A DNA stretch of 44,546 nucleotides, taken from Micrococcales bacterium. Its GTDB lineage: Bacteria > Actinomycetota > Actinomycetes > Actinomycetales > Cellulomonadaceae. A model generated the notes under the pieces. It saw only the letters and a list, made by a program, of their open reading frames with translations, was not told where the DNA came from and searched no databases. The stretch covers positions 1 to 44,546 of the forward strand of contig WRMB01000030.1 in NCBI GenBank assembly GCA_009777345.1. Reading direction: 5' to 3'. This document shows, piece after piece, positions 1 through 8,258 of the stretch. The position numbers and the translations under genes were made by a program. The number at the start of each line of letters is the position of its first letter. The first letter of the stretch is position 1.

Positions 1-117
1 GCGCGCCGCCCCCGCCGCCGCCCCCCCCCCCCCCCCCCCGGGCGGGGGGGCCGGGGCCGCGCCCGGGGGGCCCGCCCCCCCCCCCCGGGGGGGGGGCGGC
101 CCCGGGCCCGCCGCCGC
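1..117. other. G/C-only low-complexity stretch at window edge
   Basis: The first 117 bases contain no A or T and consist of homopolymer blocks of C and G, one of them about 19 C. The reading frame of the following DUF349 gene stays open through it and would encode Pro, Gly, Ala and Arg. DUF349 proteins of actinobacteria often have a Pro-rich N-terminus, so part may be real, but the texture looks like a mis-called contig end. Confidence 0.7.
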
Positions 118-1388
118 TCGACCCGGCCACGCTGGCGCAGGCGGCGGCGTTCGGCCGGGTGGCCGACGACGGCACCGTGTACGTCGTGGAGGCGGCGGGC
201 GAGCGTGTCGTCGGGCAGGTCCCTGGTGCTACCGGTGACGACGCGCTGACGCTGTACGTGCGCCGCTTCGTGGACCTGGACGCCAAGGTCGCCCTGTTCG
301 CCCAGCGGCTGACCGCCACCGACCTGTCGGTGAAGGAGATCGACCAGACCCTGGCCAAGCTCACCGAAGAGCTGGCCGAGCCGACCGCCGTCGGCGACCT
401 GGACGGGCTGCGCACCCGCCTGGAGACTCTGCGCGAGACTGCCGACGAGCGCAAGCAGGCCGCGGAGGCCGAGCGGGCGGCCGCCCGGGAGCAGGCCCTG
501 GCCGAGCGCACGGTGATCGTCGAGCAGGCCGAGAAGATCGCCGCGACCGACCCCGAGCGCATGCAGTGGCGCCCGGCCGGAGACCAGCTGCGCCAGCTGC
601 TGGACGACTGGAAGACCGCGCAGCGGACCGGTCCGCGCCTGGACCGCGCCTCCGAGGACTCCCTGTGGAAGCGGTTCAGCCACGCCCGGACCACCTTCGA
701 CCGGGAGCGACGGCACCACTTCGCCCAGCTGGAGGCCCGCAACCACGAGGCCAAGGCCGCCAAGGAGGCGATCGTCGCCGAGGCCGAGGCCCTGGCCACG
801 AGCGCCGACTGGGGCCCCACCGCGGGTGCCTACCGGGACCTGATGACCCGGTGGAAGGCCGTCGGCCGGGCCTCCCGCCAGGTCGACGACGCGCTGTGGG
901 CCCGGTTCCGCGCCGCCCAGGAGCAGTTCTTCGCCGCGCGCAACGCCCAGTCGGCGCAGGTCGACGCCGAGTTCCAGGCCAACCTGGAGGTCAAGACCGC
1001 TCTGCTGGCCGAGGCCGAGGCCCTGCTGCCGGTCAAGGACCTGGCCGCGGCCAAGGCCGCGCTGCGGTCAATCCAGGCCCGCTGGGAGCAGGCCGGCAAG
1101 GTGCCGCGGGCCGATGTGCAGCGCATCGAGGCCCGGATGCGGGCGGTGGAGAACGCGGTCCGGGAGTCTGACGACGCGCACTGGAAGCGGACCAACCCCG
1201 AGACCCGGGCCCGGGCCGAAGGCATGGTCGCCCAGCTCCAGGCCGCTATCGCCAGCCTGGAGGCCGACCTGGCCCAGGCCACCGCCGCGGGCGACAAGCG
1301 CAAGGCCGCCGAGGCCCAGGCGGCGCTGGAGGCGCGTCAGGCCTGGCTGGCCCAGGCCGAGCAGGCCGCCCAGGACTCCCGCGGCTGA
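3..1388 (+). CDS. DUF349 domain protein, 5' end truncated
   Basis: The protein consists of repeated DUF349 units: long charged helices with the recurring pattern of a Trp, then 'ALWARFRAA' or 'SLWKRFSHA' and a following Phe. The units are visible around bases 560-740, 800-960 and 1060-1200. The function of this family in actinobacteria is not settled. The first in-frame GTG is at 159, but 'AFGRV' just before it reads as normal coding sequence and matches the conserved strand '[11 protein letters not shown]', so GTG 159 is probably an internal Val. The true start lies in or beyond the G/C-only edge. The C-terminal half is an Ala/Glu/Gln-rich probable coiled coil. The stop is 35 bases before aspS, so the two genes may be cotranscribed. 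Confidence 0.8.
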   Translation, partial: APPPPPPPPPPPRAGGPGPRPGGPPPPPGGGAAPGPPPLDPATLAQAAAFGRVADDGTVYVVEAAGERVVGQVPGATGDDALTLYVRRFVDLDAKVALFAQRLTATDLSVKEIDQTLAKLTEELAEPTAVGDLDGLRTRLETLRETADERKQAAEAERAAAREQALAERTVIVEQAEKIAATDPERMQWRPAGDQLRQLLDDWKTAQRTGPRLDRASEDSLWKRFSHARTTFDRERRHHFAQLEARNHEAKAAKEAIVAEAEALATSADWGPTAGAYRDLMTRWKAVGRASRQVDDALWARFRAAQEQFFAARNAQSAQVDAEFQANLEVKTALLAEAEALLPVKDLAAAKAALRSIQARWEQAGKVPRADVQRIEARMRAVENAVRESDDAHWKRTNPETRARAEGMVAQLQAAIASLEADLAQATAAGDKRKAAEAQAALEARQAWLAQAEQAAQDSRG

Positions 1389-1423
1389 TACCGGCCGCCC
1401 TGACCCACACCGGAGGATCCGTC

Positions 1424-3220
1424 GTGCTGCGTACCCACACCGCAGGTTCCCTGCGTGCCGAGGACATCGGCACCACCGTCACCCTCGCCGGGTGGGTGGA
1501 CCGGCGTCGCGACCACGGCGGGGTCGCGTTCGTGGACCTGCGTGACGCCTCGGGTGCTGCCCAGGTGGTGATCCGTGACGAGCAGGTCGCGCACGGGCTG
1601 CGTTCCGAGTACGTGCTGCGGGTCACCGGCGCGGTGGCCCGGCGGCCGGAGGGCAACGAGAACCCGCACCTACCCACCGGTGAGGTCGAGGTGATCGCCG
1701 ACGATATCCAGGTGCTCAACGAGGCCGCGGCGCTGCCGTTCCAGGTCTCGGCCTCGGTCGACGAACCGGTCGGGGAGGAGGCCCGGCTGCGCTACCGCTA
1801 CCTGGACCTGCGCCGCCCCGCCCCGGCGCACGCCATCCGGCTGCGGGCCAAGGTCAACGCCGCGGCCCGGGCGGTGCTCGACGCGACGGGTTTCTGCGAG
1901 GTGGAGACCCCGACGCTGACCCGTTCCACCCCGGAGGGCGCCAGGGACTTCATCGTCCCGGCCCGGCTCGACCCCGGCTCGTGGTACGCGCTGCCGCAGA
2001 GCCCCCAGCTGTTCAAGCAGCTGCTCATGGTCGCCGGGCTGGAGCGGTACTACCAGATCGCGCGCTGCTACCGCGACGAGGACTTCCGGGCCGACCGCCA
2101 GCCGGAGTTCACCCAGCTCGACATCGAGATGAGCTTCGTCGACCAGGACGACGTCATCGCCGTCGGCGAACAGGTCGTCACCGCGCTGTGGGCGCTGATC
2201 GGCCACGAGATCACCACGCCGATACCCCGGATGACCTACGCCGACGCCATGGCCCGGTTCGGCACCGACAAGCCCGACCTGCGCTTCGGCCAAGAGCTGG
2301 TGGACCTCACCGGGTACTTCGCGGAGACGCCGTTCCGGGTGTTCCAGGCACCGTACGTCGGTGCGGTCGTCCAGCCGGGCGGCGCGGCGACCCCGCGGCG
2401 CGGTTTCGACGCCTGGCAGGAGTGGGCCAAGCAGCGCGGCGCCAAGGGCCTGGCGTACGTCACGGTCGCGCAGGACGGCACCCTGGCCGGCCCGGTCGCG
2501 AAGAACCTGTCCGATACCGAGCGCGACGGCCTGGTCGCCGCGGTCGGGGCCGCCCCGGGCGACGCGGTGTTCTTCGCCGCGGGCTCCCTGTCGCAGGCCC
2601 GGGCGCTGCTCGGTGCCGCCCGGCTGGAGATCGGCCGTCGCGGTGGGCTGGTCGACGACGAGGCGTGGTCGTTCGTCTGGGTGGTCGACGCGCCGCTGTT
2701 CAAGCCCACCGGTGAGGACGACGACGTCGCCGTGGGCGGCGGCGCCTGGACCGCCGTGCACCACGCCTTCACCTCCCCGACGCCCGACTGGGAGGCCCGC
2801 TTCGAGCAGTCCCCGGGCGAGGCCCTGGCCTACGCCTACGACCTGGTGTGCAACGGCAACGAGATCGGTGGTGGTTCGATCCGTATCCACCGTCGTGACG
2901 TGCAGGAACGTGTGTTCTCCGTCATGGGCATCGAGCCCGAGGCGGCCCAGGAGAAGTTCGGCTTCCTGCTCGACGCCTTCGCGTACGGCGCCCCGCCGCA
3001 CGGCGGGATCGCGTTCGGCTGGGACCGGATCGTCGCGCTGCTGACCCGTTCGGAGTCGATCCGGGACGTCATCGCCTTCCCCAAGTCCGGCGGCGGCCAC
3101 GACCCGCTCACCGGCGCCCCCGCCCCGATCACCCCCCAGCAGCGCAGAGAAGCCGGGGTAGACACCGCCCCGAAGCCCCAGACCTGCGACGCGCCCCAGC
3201 GGGCTGCCGGTCAGGGCTGA
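1424..3220 (+). CDS. aspS: aspartate--tRNA ligase
   Basis: Class II aminoacyl-tRNA synthetase that charges tRNA-Asp in the cytoplasm. At 598 residues it has the normal bacterial length. The N-terminal OB-fold anticodon-binding domain (about 1-110) includes '[19 protein letters not shown]'. The catalytic core carries motif 2 around '[19 protein letters not shown]' and motif 3 '[12 protein letters not shown]' near the end; the bacterial GAD insertion lies in between. The tail has the usual '[15 protein letters not shown]'. The GTG start is fixed by GGAGG at 1412-1416, 7 bases upstream, and by the conserved N-terminus '[10 protein letters not shown]'. Organisms lacking an asparaginyl-tRNA synthetase use a non-discriminating enzyme of this type; which form this is cannot be decided here. 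A hairpin follows the gene. Confidence 0.97.
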   Translation: MLRTHTAGSLRAEDIGTTVTLAGWVDRRRDHGGVAFVDLRDASGAAQVVIRDEQVAHGLRSEYVLRVTGAVARRPEGNENPHLPTGEVEVIADDIQVLNEAAALPFQVSASVDEPVGEEARLRYRYLDLRRPAPAHAIRLRAKVNAAARAVLDATGFCEVETPTLTRSTPEGARDFIVPARLDPGSWYALPQSPQLFKQLLMVAGLERYYQIARCYRDEDFRADRQPEFTQLDIEMSFVDQDDVIAVGEQVVTALWALIGHEITTPIPRMTYADAMARFGTDKPDLRFGQELVDLTGYFAETPFRVFQAPYVGAVVQPGGAATPRRGFDAWQEWAKQRGAKGLAYVTVAQDGTLAGPVAKNLSDTERDGLVAAVGAAPGDAVFFAAGSLSQARALLGAARLEIGRRGGLVDDEAWSFVWVVDAPLFKPTGEDDDVAVGGGAWTAVHHAFTSPTPDWEARFEQSPGEALAYAYDLVCNGNEIGGGSIRIHRRDVQERVFSVMGIEPEAAQEKFGFLLDAFAYGAPPHGGIAFGWDRIVALLTRSESIRDVIAFPKSGGGHDPLTGAPAPITPQQRREAGVDTAPKPQTCDAPQRAAGQG

Positions 3221-3252
3221 TCGTCTCAGGCCCGGGCTGTCCGCACGACGAG

Positions 3253-3283
3253 CCGCTCCTGGTACATCGCGCACCAGGAGCGG
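3253..3283. terminator. bidirectional terminator-like hairpin
   Basis: Perfect 11-bp inverted repeat, CCGCTCCTGGT (3253-3263) and ACCAGGAGCGG (3273-3283), with a 9-base loop. It lies between the convergent ends of aspS and the Gln-rich gene, where a shared terminator is expected. There is no T-run, which is common in high-GC actinobacteria. Confidence 0.7.
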
Positions 3284-3316
3284 TCTCAGCCGGGCTCAGG
3301 CGAGAGCAGGATCTGA

Positions 3317-4651
3317 TCAGCTGCGGACCGTCCGCAGCGCTCCGAACAGACCACCGAAGTTCGCGACGATGAACAGCACGTACCATTTCACGTTGGCCGT
3401 GAGGTACTCGCTGATGTACTCGCCGCCCCCGAGCTTGTTGGTGATGTAGAACACGTCGGCTGCCACCGCGCCTGCTATCAGGCCGACGGCTCCTACGACC
3501 CCGACGACGACCAAGCCCACGAGCCCTTTCTGGGAGACCCCGTCGACCTTCCTCAGGAACAACCACACGGCGGCAAACCCTGCCACGAGACCGGGCACGG
3601 CGACGACGAACCTCGGCAGGCTCACGATCATCCAGGAGATGTACGAGACCGCGGCCGCCAGCACCACGCCCACGGGGATCGACAGGAGCGCGAACATGAG
3701 TCCTTTCTTCAGGTTCTCTGCCGGTTCCTCCGGGGCCAGGCCGTCGGCCACCAGGCCGTTCATCCACCCCGTCGGGCCCTGGCCGTCGGTGGGAGCCGAT
3801 GATGTCGCCTGCTGGGGACCGTCGCCGGTGGCCTGGGGCTGGATCGCGTTCTGGGCTGGCTGGGCGTAGCCCCACTGCTGTGCCTGGGGGGCCTGGGGCT
3901 GCATCGACGGGGCCTGCTGTGAGGCTTGCTGCAGCTGGGCCTGGTAGGCCTGCTGCTGGGCCAGCTGGGCTTGATAGGCCTGCTGCTGGGCCAGCTGGGT
4001 CTGGTAGGCCTGCTGCTGGGCTAGCTGGGCTTGTGCCGACGGGGCCTGCTGCTGGGCCAGCTGGGCTTGTTGCTGCTGGGCTTGCTGCTGGGCCAGTTGG
4101 GCTTGCTGCTGGGCTTGTTGCTGGGCCAGCTGGGTCTGGTAGGCCTGCTGCTGGGCTAGCTGGGCTTGCGCTGACGGGGCTTGCTGCTGCTGGGCCAGCT
4201 GGGCTTGCTGCTGGGCCAGCCGGGTCTGGTAGGCCTGTTGCTGGGCTAGCGGGGCCTGTGCCGACGGGGCTTGCTGGGCCCGCTGCTGCTGGGCCTGTGC
4301 CGACGGGGCCTGCTGCTGCACTGCCTGGACGTACTGCTGGGGATACCCGGCGGCCTGCGCAGCCTGCGGGAACTGCGGCTGCGGGGCAGATGCTGCCGGT
4401 GGCTGTTGGGCTGCCTGGGGACCCCACTGCGCCTGCTGGGACCACTGTGCTTGCTGGGCCTGTGCCTGCTGTGCCTGTGCCTGGGCTTGTGCTTGCTGGG
4501 TCTGTGCCTGCTGGGCCTGGGCTTGTGCTTGCTGGGCCTGGGCCTGGGCCTGCACCGGCTGAGCGGCCCAGGGCGCCTGCGCCTGGGGCGGGCCCCACGC
4601 CGGAGCTGCCTGCGGGGGTTGCTGCGGGTGATATGGCTGGGGGGTAGACAT
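3317..4651 (-). CDS. Gln/Ala-repeat membrane protein, function unknown
   Basis: Not recognised as a characterised family. The first 300 residues or so are almost entirely Gln, Ala, Pro and Tyr, built from short imperfect repeats such as 'LAQQQAYQTQLAQQQA', and are probably disordered. The last 130 residues carry four to five hydrophobic segments ('LMFALLSIPVGVVLAAAV', 'FVVAVPGLVAGFAAVWLFL', 'GLVGLVVVGVVGAVGLIAGA', 'KWYVLFIVANFGGLFGAL'), so the C-terminus is a small membrane domain. Proteins with a Pro/Gln-rich cytoplasmic N-terminus before a small membrane domain are common in actinobacteria. The ATG at 4651 has AGGAAGG 6 bases upstream. The gene stands alone, convergent with aspS and divergent from rarA. 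Opposite frames also stay open because of the repeat, but only this one ends in plausible membrane segments. Confidence 0.8.
   Translation of the reverse strand: MSTPQPYHPQQPPQAAPAWGPPQAQAPWAAQPVQAQAQAQQAQAQAQQAQTQQAQAQAQAQQAQAQQAQWSQQAQWGPQAAQQPPAASAPQPQFPQAAQAAGYPQQYVQAVQQQAPSAQAQQQRAQQAPSAQAPLAQQQAYQTRLAQQQAQLAQQQQAPSAQAQLAQQQAYQTQLAQQQAQQQAQLAQQQAQQQQAQLAQQQAPSAQAQLAQQQAYQTQLAQQQAYQAQLAQQQAYQAQLQQASQQAPSMQPQAPQAQQWGYAQPAQNAIQPQATGDGPQQATSSAPTDGQGPTGWMNGLVADGLAPEEPAENLKKGLMFALLSIPVGVVLAAAVSYISWMIVSLPRFVVAVPGLVAGFAAVWLFLRKVDGVSQKGLVGLVVVGVVGAVGLIAGAVAADVFYITNKLGGGEYISEYLTANVKWYVLFIVANFGGLFGALRTVRS
3920..4560 (-). repeat. imperfect tandem CAG/GCC-type coding repeats
   Basis: About 640 bp of degenerate repeats built from CAGCAG, GCCCAG and CTGGCCCAGCAG units (coding sense) inside the Gln-rich gene. 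Longer units encoding 'QQQAYQTQLAQ' recur at least four times. Such arrays can gain or lose units by slippage, so the length of this protein may vary between strains. Confidence 0.75.
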
Positions 4652-4852
4652 GGTGCGCCTTCCTGGTATGAGCTAGGGCGGTGAGACGGTTGCCGCGCGC
4701 CCAGAAACCGGTCGCACCACACCCGGGCCTACCCCCCTGTGCAGGTGCGGTCACCGCTGCAATTCCACGTCGAGACGGCTTTAAGTGGTGCGCACGAAGG
4801 ACGCTAGCACTCGGGCTTCAACCCCATCAGGTGTTTTGTGCACTGATCCGGG

Positions 4853-4924
4853 AACATTTGTCTCCGCCTGAAAAACGTGTGCCAGGCAGAAATGTTGCGT
4901 CACCCGCCGGGGGAGCGGCGGGTG
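4853..4924. other. pair of hairpins, possible structured RNA or terminator
   Basis: First structure: AACATTT (4853-4859) pairs with AAATGTT (4890-4896), and inside it GCCTG (4866-4870) pairs with CAGGC (4883-4887). Second: CACCCGCCG (4901-4909) pairs perfectly with CGGCGGGTG (4916-4924) around a 6-base loop. No gene in this gap would use them as an ordinary terminator, so their role is open. Confidence 0.45.
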
Positions 4925-4995
4925 CGACCCCGACCGGTCTTGTCTCCTGCCCCAGCGCTCCAGGCCGTCGCGACAGCACACTGCCCGGTCGGACG

Positions 4996-5001
4996 TAGGC
5001 T
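4996..5001 (+). promoter_or_regulatory. -10 box of a leaderless rarA transcript
   Basis: TAGGCT fits the actinobacterial -10 pattern TANNNT. It is followed by 6 bases and then the GTG of rarA, so transcription would begin at or next to the start codon. No Shine-Dalgarno sequence precedes the GTG, which agrees with a leaderless mRNA. Confidence 0.65.
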
Positions 5002-5007
5002 GCGGGC

Positions 5008-6408
5008 GTGGACCTGTTCGACGTCGGCGGCCTGACCACCCCTACCGCCGTGGACCCAGCCCGGGCACCGCTGGCGGTGCGGATGCGTCCGGCCGACGTG
5101 GCCGAGGTCGCGGGCCAGGCGCACCTGCTGGTGCCGGGCTCGCCGCTGCGGCGCCTGCTGGAACCCCTCCAGCCCGGCAGCCTCGACGCCACGGGGCCAC
5201 CGTCGCTGCTGCTGTGGGGACCGCCGGGCACGGGCAAGACGACCCTGGCCTATCTCGTCGCGCACGGGTCGGGACGACGGTTCGTCGAGCTGTCCGCGGT
5301 GACCGCGGGCGTCAAGGACCTGCGTGCCGCCCTGGAGGACGCCCGTCGCCTGCTAGCCCGCAGCGGCACCGAGACGGTGCTGTTCATCGACGAGGTGCAC
5401 CGCTTCAGCCGCACCCAGCAGGACGCGCTGCTGCCCGCGGTGGAGAACCGCTGGGTGACCCTGGTCGCCGCGACCACGGAGAACCCGTCGTTCTCCGTGG
5501 TCGCGCCGCTGCTGTCCCGCTCGCTGCTGCTCACCCTGCACCCGCTGACCGATGCCGACGTGGCCGCTCTGGTCCGCCGGGCCGTGACCGACGAGCGTGG
5601 TCTGGCCGGGGCGGTGACGCTGGACGACGCGGCGTGCGACCACATCGTCCGTCTCGCGGGCGGCGACGCCCGCCGCGCCCTGACCGTCCTGGAGGCCGCC
5701 GCCGGGGCCGTCCTGCGCCACGGGGCCAGCGGGTCGGCACCAGCCGTGACCACGACGGACGTGGAACGGGCCGTGGACGTGGCCGCAGTGCGCTACGACC
5801 GGGCCGGTGACCAGCACTACGACGTCGTCTCCGCCTTCATCAAGTCGATGCGCGGTTCGGACGTGGATGCCGCCCTGCACTACCTGGCCCGCATGCTGGC
5901 CGCGGGGGAGGACCCCCGGTTCGTCGCCCGCCGGATCGTCATCGCCGCCGCCGAGGACGTGGGTATGGCCGACCCGTCAGCCCTGCAGACCGCGGTGGCC
6001 GCGGCCCAGGCGGTGGCCCTCCTGGGGATGCCCGAGGCCCGGATCGTGCTGGCCGAGGCCGTCGTCCACCTGGCCACCGCACCGAAGTCGAACGCCGCCT
6101 ACCTCGGTGTCGACAAAGCTCTGGCCGACGTGCGGGCGGGCCGGATCGGCACCGTCCCGGCCCACCTCCGCGACGCCCACTATGCCGGTGCCGACCGCCT
6201 CGGCCACGGCCAGGGCTACCAGTACGCCCACGACGCCCCGCACGCTGTCGCCGCCCAGCAGTACCTGCCCGACGTCCTGGTCGGCACCCGCTACTACGAA
6301 CCCACCGACCGGGGCTACGAACGCCAGGTCGCCGAGCGGCTGGAGCGGATCCGCGAGCACCTGACGCTGAGCGCCGCCCAGGCACGTCCCTCCTCCCAGC
6401 TCGACTGA
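5008..6408 (+). CDS. rarA: replication-associated recombination protein A (RarA/MgsA AAA+ ATPase)
   Basis: Clamp-loader-like AAA+ ATPase that acts at stalled replication forks. Of its 466 residues, the P-loop is '[15 protein letters not shown]' (about 71-85), Walker B is '[11 protein letters not shown]' (about 126-136), and the sensor-1 segment '[18 protein letters not shown]' follows. The C-terminal half has the family motifs '[20 protein letters not shown]', '[18 protein letters not shown]' and '[16 protein letters not shown]'. The N-terminus 'DLFDVGG' followed by 'PLAVRMRP' is typical, which supports the leaderless GTG start. The Gln-rich gene is divergent, and a large hairpin follows at 6481, so rarA is probably monocistronic. 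Confidence 0.95.
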   Translation: MDLFDVGGLTTPTAVDPARAPLAVRMRPADVAEVAGQAHLLVPGSPLRRLLEPLQPGSLDATGPPSLLLWGPPGTGKTTLAYLVAHGSGRRFVELSAVTAGVKDLRAALEDARRLLARSGTETVLFIDEVHRFSRTQQDALLPAVENRWVTLVAATTENPSFSVVAPLLSRSLLLTLHPLTDADVAALVRRAVTDERGLAGAVTLDDAACDHIVRLAGGDARRALTVLEAAAGAVLRHGASGSAPAVTTTDVERAVDVAAVRYDRAGDQHYDVVSAFIKSMRGSDVDAALHYLARMLAAGEDPRFVARRIVIAAAEDVGMADPSALQTAVAAAQAVALLGMPEARIVLAEAVVHLATAPKSNAAYLGVDKALADVRAGRIGTVPAHLRDAHYAGADRLGHGQGYQYAHDAPHAVAAQQYLPDVLVGTRYYEPTDRGYERQVAERLERIREHLTLSAAQARPSSQLD

Positions 6409-6480
6409 CCCGCGCTTCAGCCCGACGCTCCAGCACCGCGGGCAGAGCCATGCCTCCAACACCAAGCCGATAAGGACGGT

Positions 6481-6548
6481 CCAGCTCATGGGTCTCACGC
6501 CGATCCACTGGTTCAAACTGGTGGATCGGCGTGGAACCCATGAGCTGG
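6481..6548. repeat. 68-bp palindrome with 28-bp arms
   Basis: The arms 6481-6508 and 6521-6548 pair along their whole length except for two adjacent positions; the half-site begins CCAGCTCATGGGT and ends CACGCCGATCCAC. The 12-base centre is itself partly self-complementary. It may terminate rarA transcription, but the arms are far longer than a normal terminator and there is no T-run, so a REP-like or miniature mobile palindrome is equally possible. Confidence 0.7.
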
Positions 6549-6600
6549 GACTCGCGCCGGGGCGGAATACCTGGGTTCGGCGGCGGCGGCGGCCATCGGC

Positions 6601-6606
6601 TAGGAT
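6601..6606 (+). promoter_or_regulatory. -10 box upstream of rpsD with long leader
   Basis: TAGGAT is a near-consensus -10 box. Transcription starting about 7 bases downstream would give a leader of roughly 120 nt before rpsD. S4 represses its own synthesis by binding its mRNA leader in several bacteria; that the leader does this here is inference only. Confidence 0.55.
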
Positions 6607-6736
6607 GGCGCGGTTGCTCGTGGTGATCACCCGCTACCGAGCGCTACCTGGGGTCTTAGCCGCTGCACCAAAGGTCGGCCCCACGCCCGCTGCGCCGCCG
6701 CGGGTGTGACGTGACAACGACAGGACGACGAAACAC

Positions 6737-7363
6737 ATGACCAGCGTGACCCGTTCGCGCCGTCAGGTCCGGCTGAGCCGCGCGCTCGGCCTGGCGCTGA
6801 CGCCCAAGGCCGTCAAGCACTTCGAGAAGCGCCCCTACCCGCCCGGTGAGCACGGCCGTGCCCGGCGCCGCACCGAGAGCGACTACGCGGTGCGGCTGCG
6901 CGAGAAGCAGCGGCTGCGCGCCCAGTACGCGCTGCGCGAGAAGCAGCTGGTGAAGGCCTACCAGAACGCCCGCAAGGCCCCCGGCCTGACCGGTGAGGCC
7001 CTGGTCGAAGACCTGGAGACCCGGCTGGACGCCGTGGTGCTGCGCGCCGGGTTCGCCCGCACCATCCTCCAGGCCCGTCAGGCCGTCACCCACCGGCACA
7101 TCATGGTCGACGGCCGGATCGTGGACCGTCCCTCCTTCCGCGTCAAGGAGGGCCAGACCGTCCAGGTCAAGCCGAAGAGCCAGGCCACGGTGCCGTTCCA
7201 GATCGCCGCCGCCGGTACGCACCGGGACGTGCTGCCCGCCGTACCGGGCTACCTGGACGTGCAGCTGGAGAAGCTCTCCGCGCTGCTCACCCGTCGGCCC
7301 AAGCGGGCCGAGGTGCCGGTCACCTGCGACGTGCAGCTGGTCGTCGAGTACTACGCCCGCTGA
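6737..7363 (+). CDS. rpsD: 30S ribosomal protein S4
   Basis: Primary 16S rRNA-binding protein that starts assembly of the 30S body. It is 208 residues long. The N-terminal domain contains '[11 protein letters not shown]', and the S4 RNA-binding domain '[15 protein letters not shown]' to '[17 protein letters not shown]' spans about 95-155. It lacks the N-terminal zinc-binding cysteines, i.e. it is the zinc-independent form. The ATG has a weak AGGACG about 8 bases upstream. rpsD stands apart from the main ribosomal operons, next to the alaS cluster, a layout known in Micrococcales. Confidence 0.96.
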   Translation: MTSVTRSRRQVRLSRALGLALTPKAVKHFEKRPYPPGEHGRARRRTESDYAVRLREKQRLRAQYALREKQLVKAYQNARKAPGLTGEALVEDLETRLDAVVLRAGFARTILQARQAVTHRHIMVDGRIVDRPSFRVKEGQTVQVKPKSQATVPFQIAAAGTHRDVLPAVPGYLDVQLEKLSALLTRRPKRAEVPVTCDVQLVVEYYAR

Positions 7364-7412
7364 TCAACGCCAGCGCCGACGGCTGCCGCCTGTCAGTGCG
7401 GACCGCCGCCGG

Positions 7413-7418
7413 TAGGGT
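7413..7418 (+). promoter_or_regulatory. -10 box upstream of the DUF948 gene
   Basis: TAGGGT matches TANNNT. Initiation 7 bases downstream would start at GTG 7426, which reads Val-Pro-stop, so this is more likely the ordinary promoter of the DUF948 - alaS - ruvX - mltG - aroE run with a leader of about 40 nt. Confidence 0.45.
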
Positions 7419-7467
7419 GGCCGACGTGCCGTAGCCGACTGCTGCGGACGATGGCGAGGAGGATCTC

Positions 7468-7815
7468 ATGTCCGGTGGCGACATCGCGGGTCTGGTCGCG
7501 GCCTTCGCGTTCGTGCTGCTGGTCGGCGCGCTGGCCGTGCCGCTGCTCAAGCTGGGCCAGGTGCTGGACGAGGCCCGGACGTCCGTGCGGGAGATCACCG
7601 AGCACACCCTGCCGGTGATCGACGAAGCCGCCGGCCTGATGGCGTCGTCCAGCACCCAGGTCGTCAAGGTCGACACCATCACGACCTCGGCCGCCGAGGT
7701 GTCCCAGGACGTGGCCGCGCTGACGGCGCTGTTCTCCGCGACGGTCGGCCGGCCGCTGCTCAAGGTCGCCGCGTTCAGCGCTGGTGTGCGCCGCGCGTTC
7801 GGGCGCAAGCCATGA
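7468..7815 (+). CDS. DUF948 domain membrane-anchored protein
   Basis: Small protein of 115 residues with one N-terminal transmembrane segment ('IAGLVAAFAFVLLVGALAVPLL', in two overlapping stretches) and an amphipathic Ser/Thr/Val-rich helix. This is the usual make-up of DUF948 proteins, whose role is unknown although Bacillus relatives are linked to general stress. The ATG has GGAGGA 6 bases upstream. It overlaps the next gene by 4 bases (ATGA), and both precede alaS, a conserved actinobacterial arrangement. Confidence 0.85.
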   Translation: MSGGDIAGLVAAFAFVLLVGALAVPLLKLGQVLDEARTSVREITEHTLPVIDEAAGLMASSSTQVVKVDTITTSAAEVSQDVAALTALFSATVGRPLLKVAAFSAGVRRAFGRKP

Positions 7816-8186
7816 CCCGGCGGCTGTTCTGGGTCGGGGTGGGTGTCGGCCTGACCATCCTGGCGATCCGCCAGGGCCGCGTCTGGTACGCCCGGGTGGT
7901 ACCCGAACCGGCCGCCGGGGCGGTGGACACGGCGATCTCGGTGTCCCGCGGGCTGCGTGGGACGCTCGCGGAGTTCCGGGTCGGGCGCGACGAGAAGGAG
8001 GCCGAGCTCATGGCCGCCCTCGTGGGCGACCGCGACGTCGCCGCGCTGAAGGCCACAGCCCCGGAACGCAGGCGACGGCTGGCCGAGCGCTGGGGTCGGG
8101 ACGACACCAGCCGACGTCGGTACGCCGACTGGGCCGACCAGCCGACGGAGGACCCCGAGGACGACGCCGCGGGCTACTCGTTCTGA
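7812..8186 (+). CDS. small hypothetical membrane-anchored protein (DUF6167-like)
   Basis: A 124-residue protein of unknown function. A short N-terminal hydrophobic segment 'LFWVGVGVGLTILAI' is followed by a soluble helical region rich in Arg and Asp that ends 'DDAAGYSF'. Position and pattern match the small protein usually found between the DUF948 gene and alaS in actinobacteria (DUF6167 by memory). Its start overlaps the DUF948 stop, so the two are translationally coupled and may act together at the membrane. Confidence 0.75.
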   Translation: MTRRLFWVGVGVGLTILAIRQGRVWYARVVPEPAAGAVDTAISVSRGLRGTLAEFRVGRDEKEAELMAALVGDRDVAALKATAPERRRRLAERWGRDDTSRRRYADWADQPTEDPEDDAAGYSF

Positions 8187-8258
8187 CCGCTCGTCCGGTT
8201 CCAAGTGGGGACGAAGCCCGCAAGATGCTCCAGGACTGATCCGATACCGAGGGACGAT

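Larger units (their letters stand above)
4652..5007. other. 356-bp divergent intergenic region
   Basis: Separates the minus-strand Gln-rich gene from rarA. No convincing coding sequence. It is less GC-rich than its surroundings between about 4750 and 4900. Near the rarA end it contains two stacked inverted repeats (entered separately) and, just before rarA, a leaderless-type -10 box. Confidence 0.6.
6409..6736. other. 328-bp intergenic region between rarA and rpsD
   Basis: Contains a long hairpin (6481-6548), a short CGG run near 6580, a clear -10 box (6601-6606) and an rpsD leader of about 120 nt. No coding sequence seen. Confidence 0.6.

Noticed and set aside
1670..3274. 534-codon minus-strand frame opposite aspS
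   Set aside because: Antisense shadow of aspS; no recognisable motif and no ribosome-binding site.
3920..4560. CRISPR-like periodicity in the Gln-rich repeat
   Set aside because: Units are short, degenerate and entirely in frame, with no unique spacers; it is a coding repeat.
3129..4754. 541-codon minus-strand frame rich in Gly/Pro/Ala overlapping the Gln-rich gene
   Set aside because: It is the same repeat read in another phase ('GPAAGLPDPAG'); it lacks the membrane segments and the ribosome-binding site of the accepted frame.
6508..6521. GGTTCAAA motif resembling a tRNA T-loop
   Set aside because: It is the loop of the long palindrome; no acceptor, D or anticodon arms can be folded around it. 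No tRNA found in the window.
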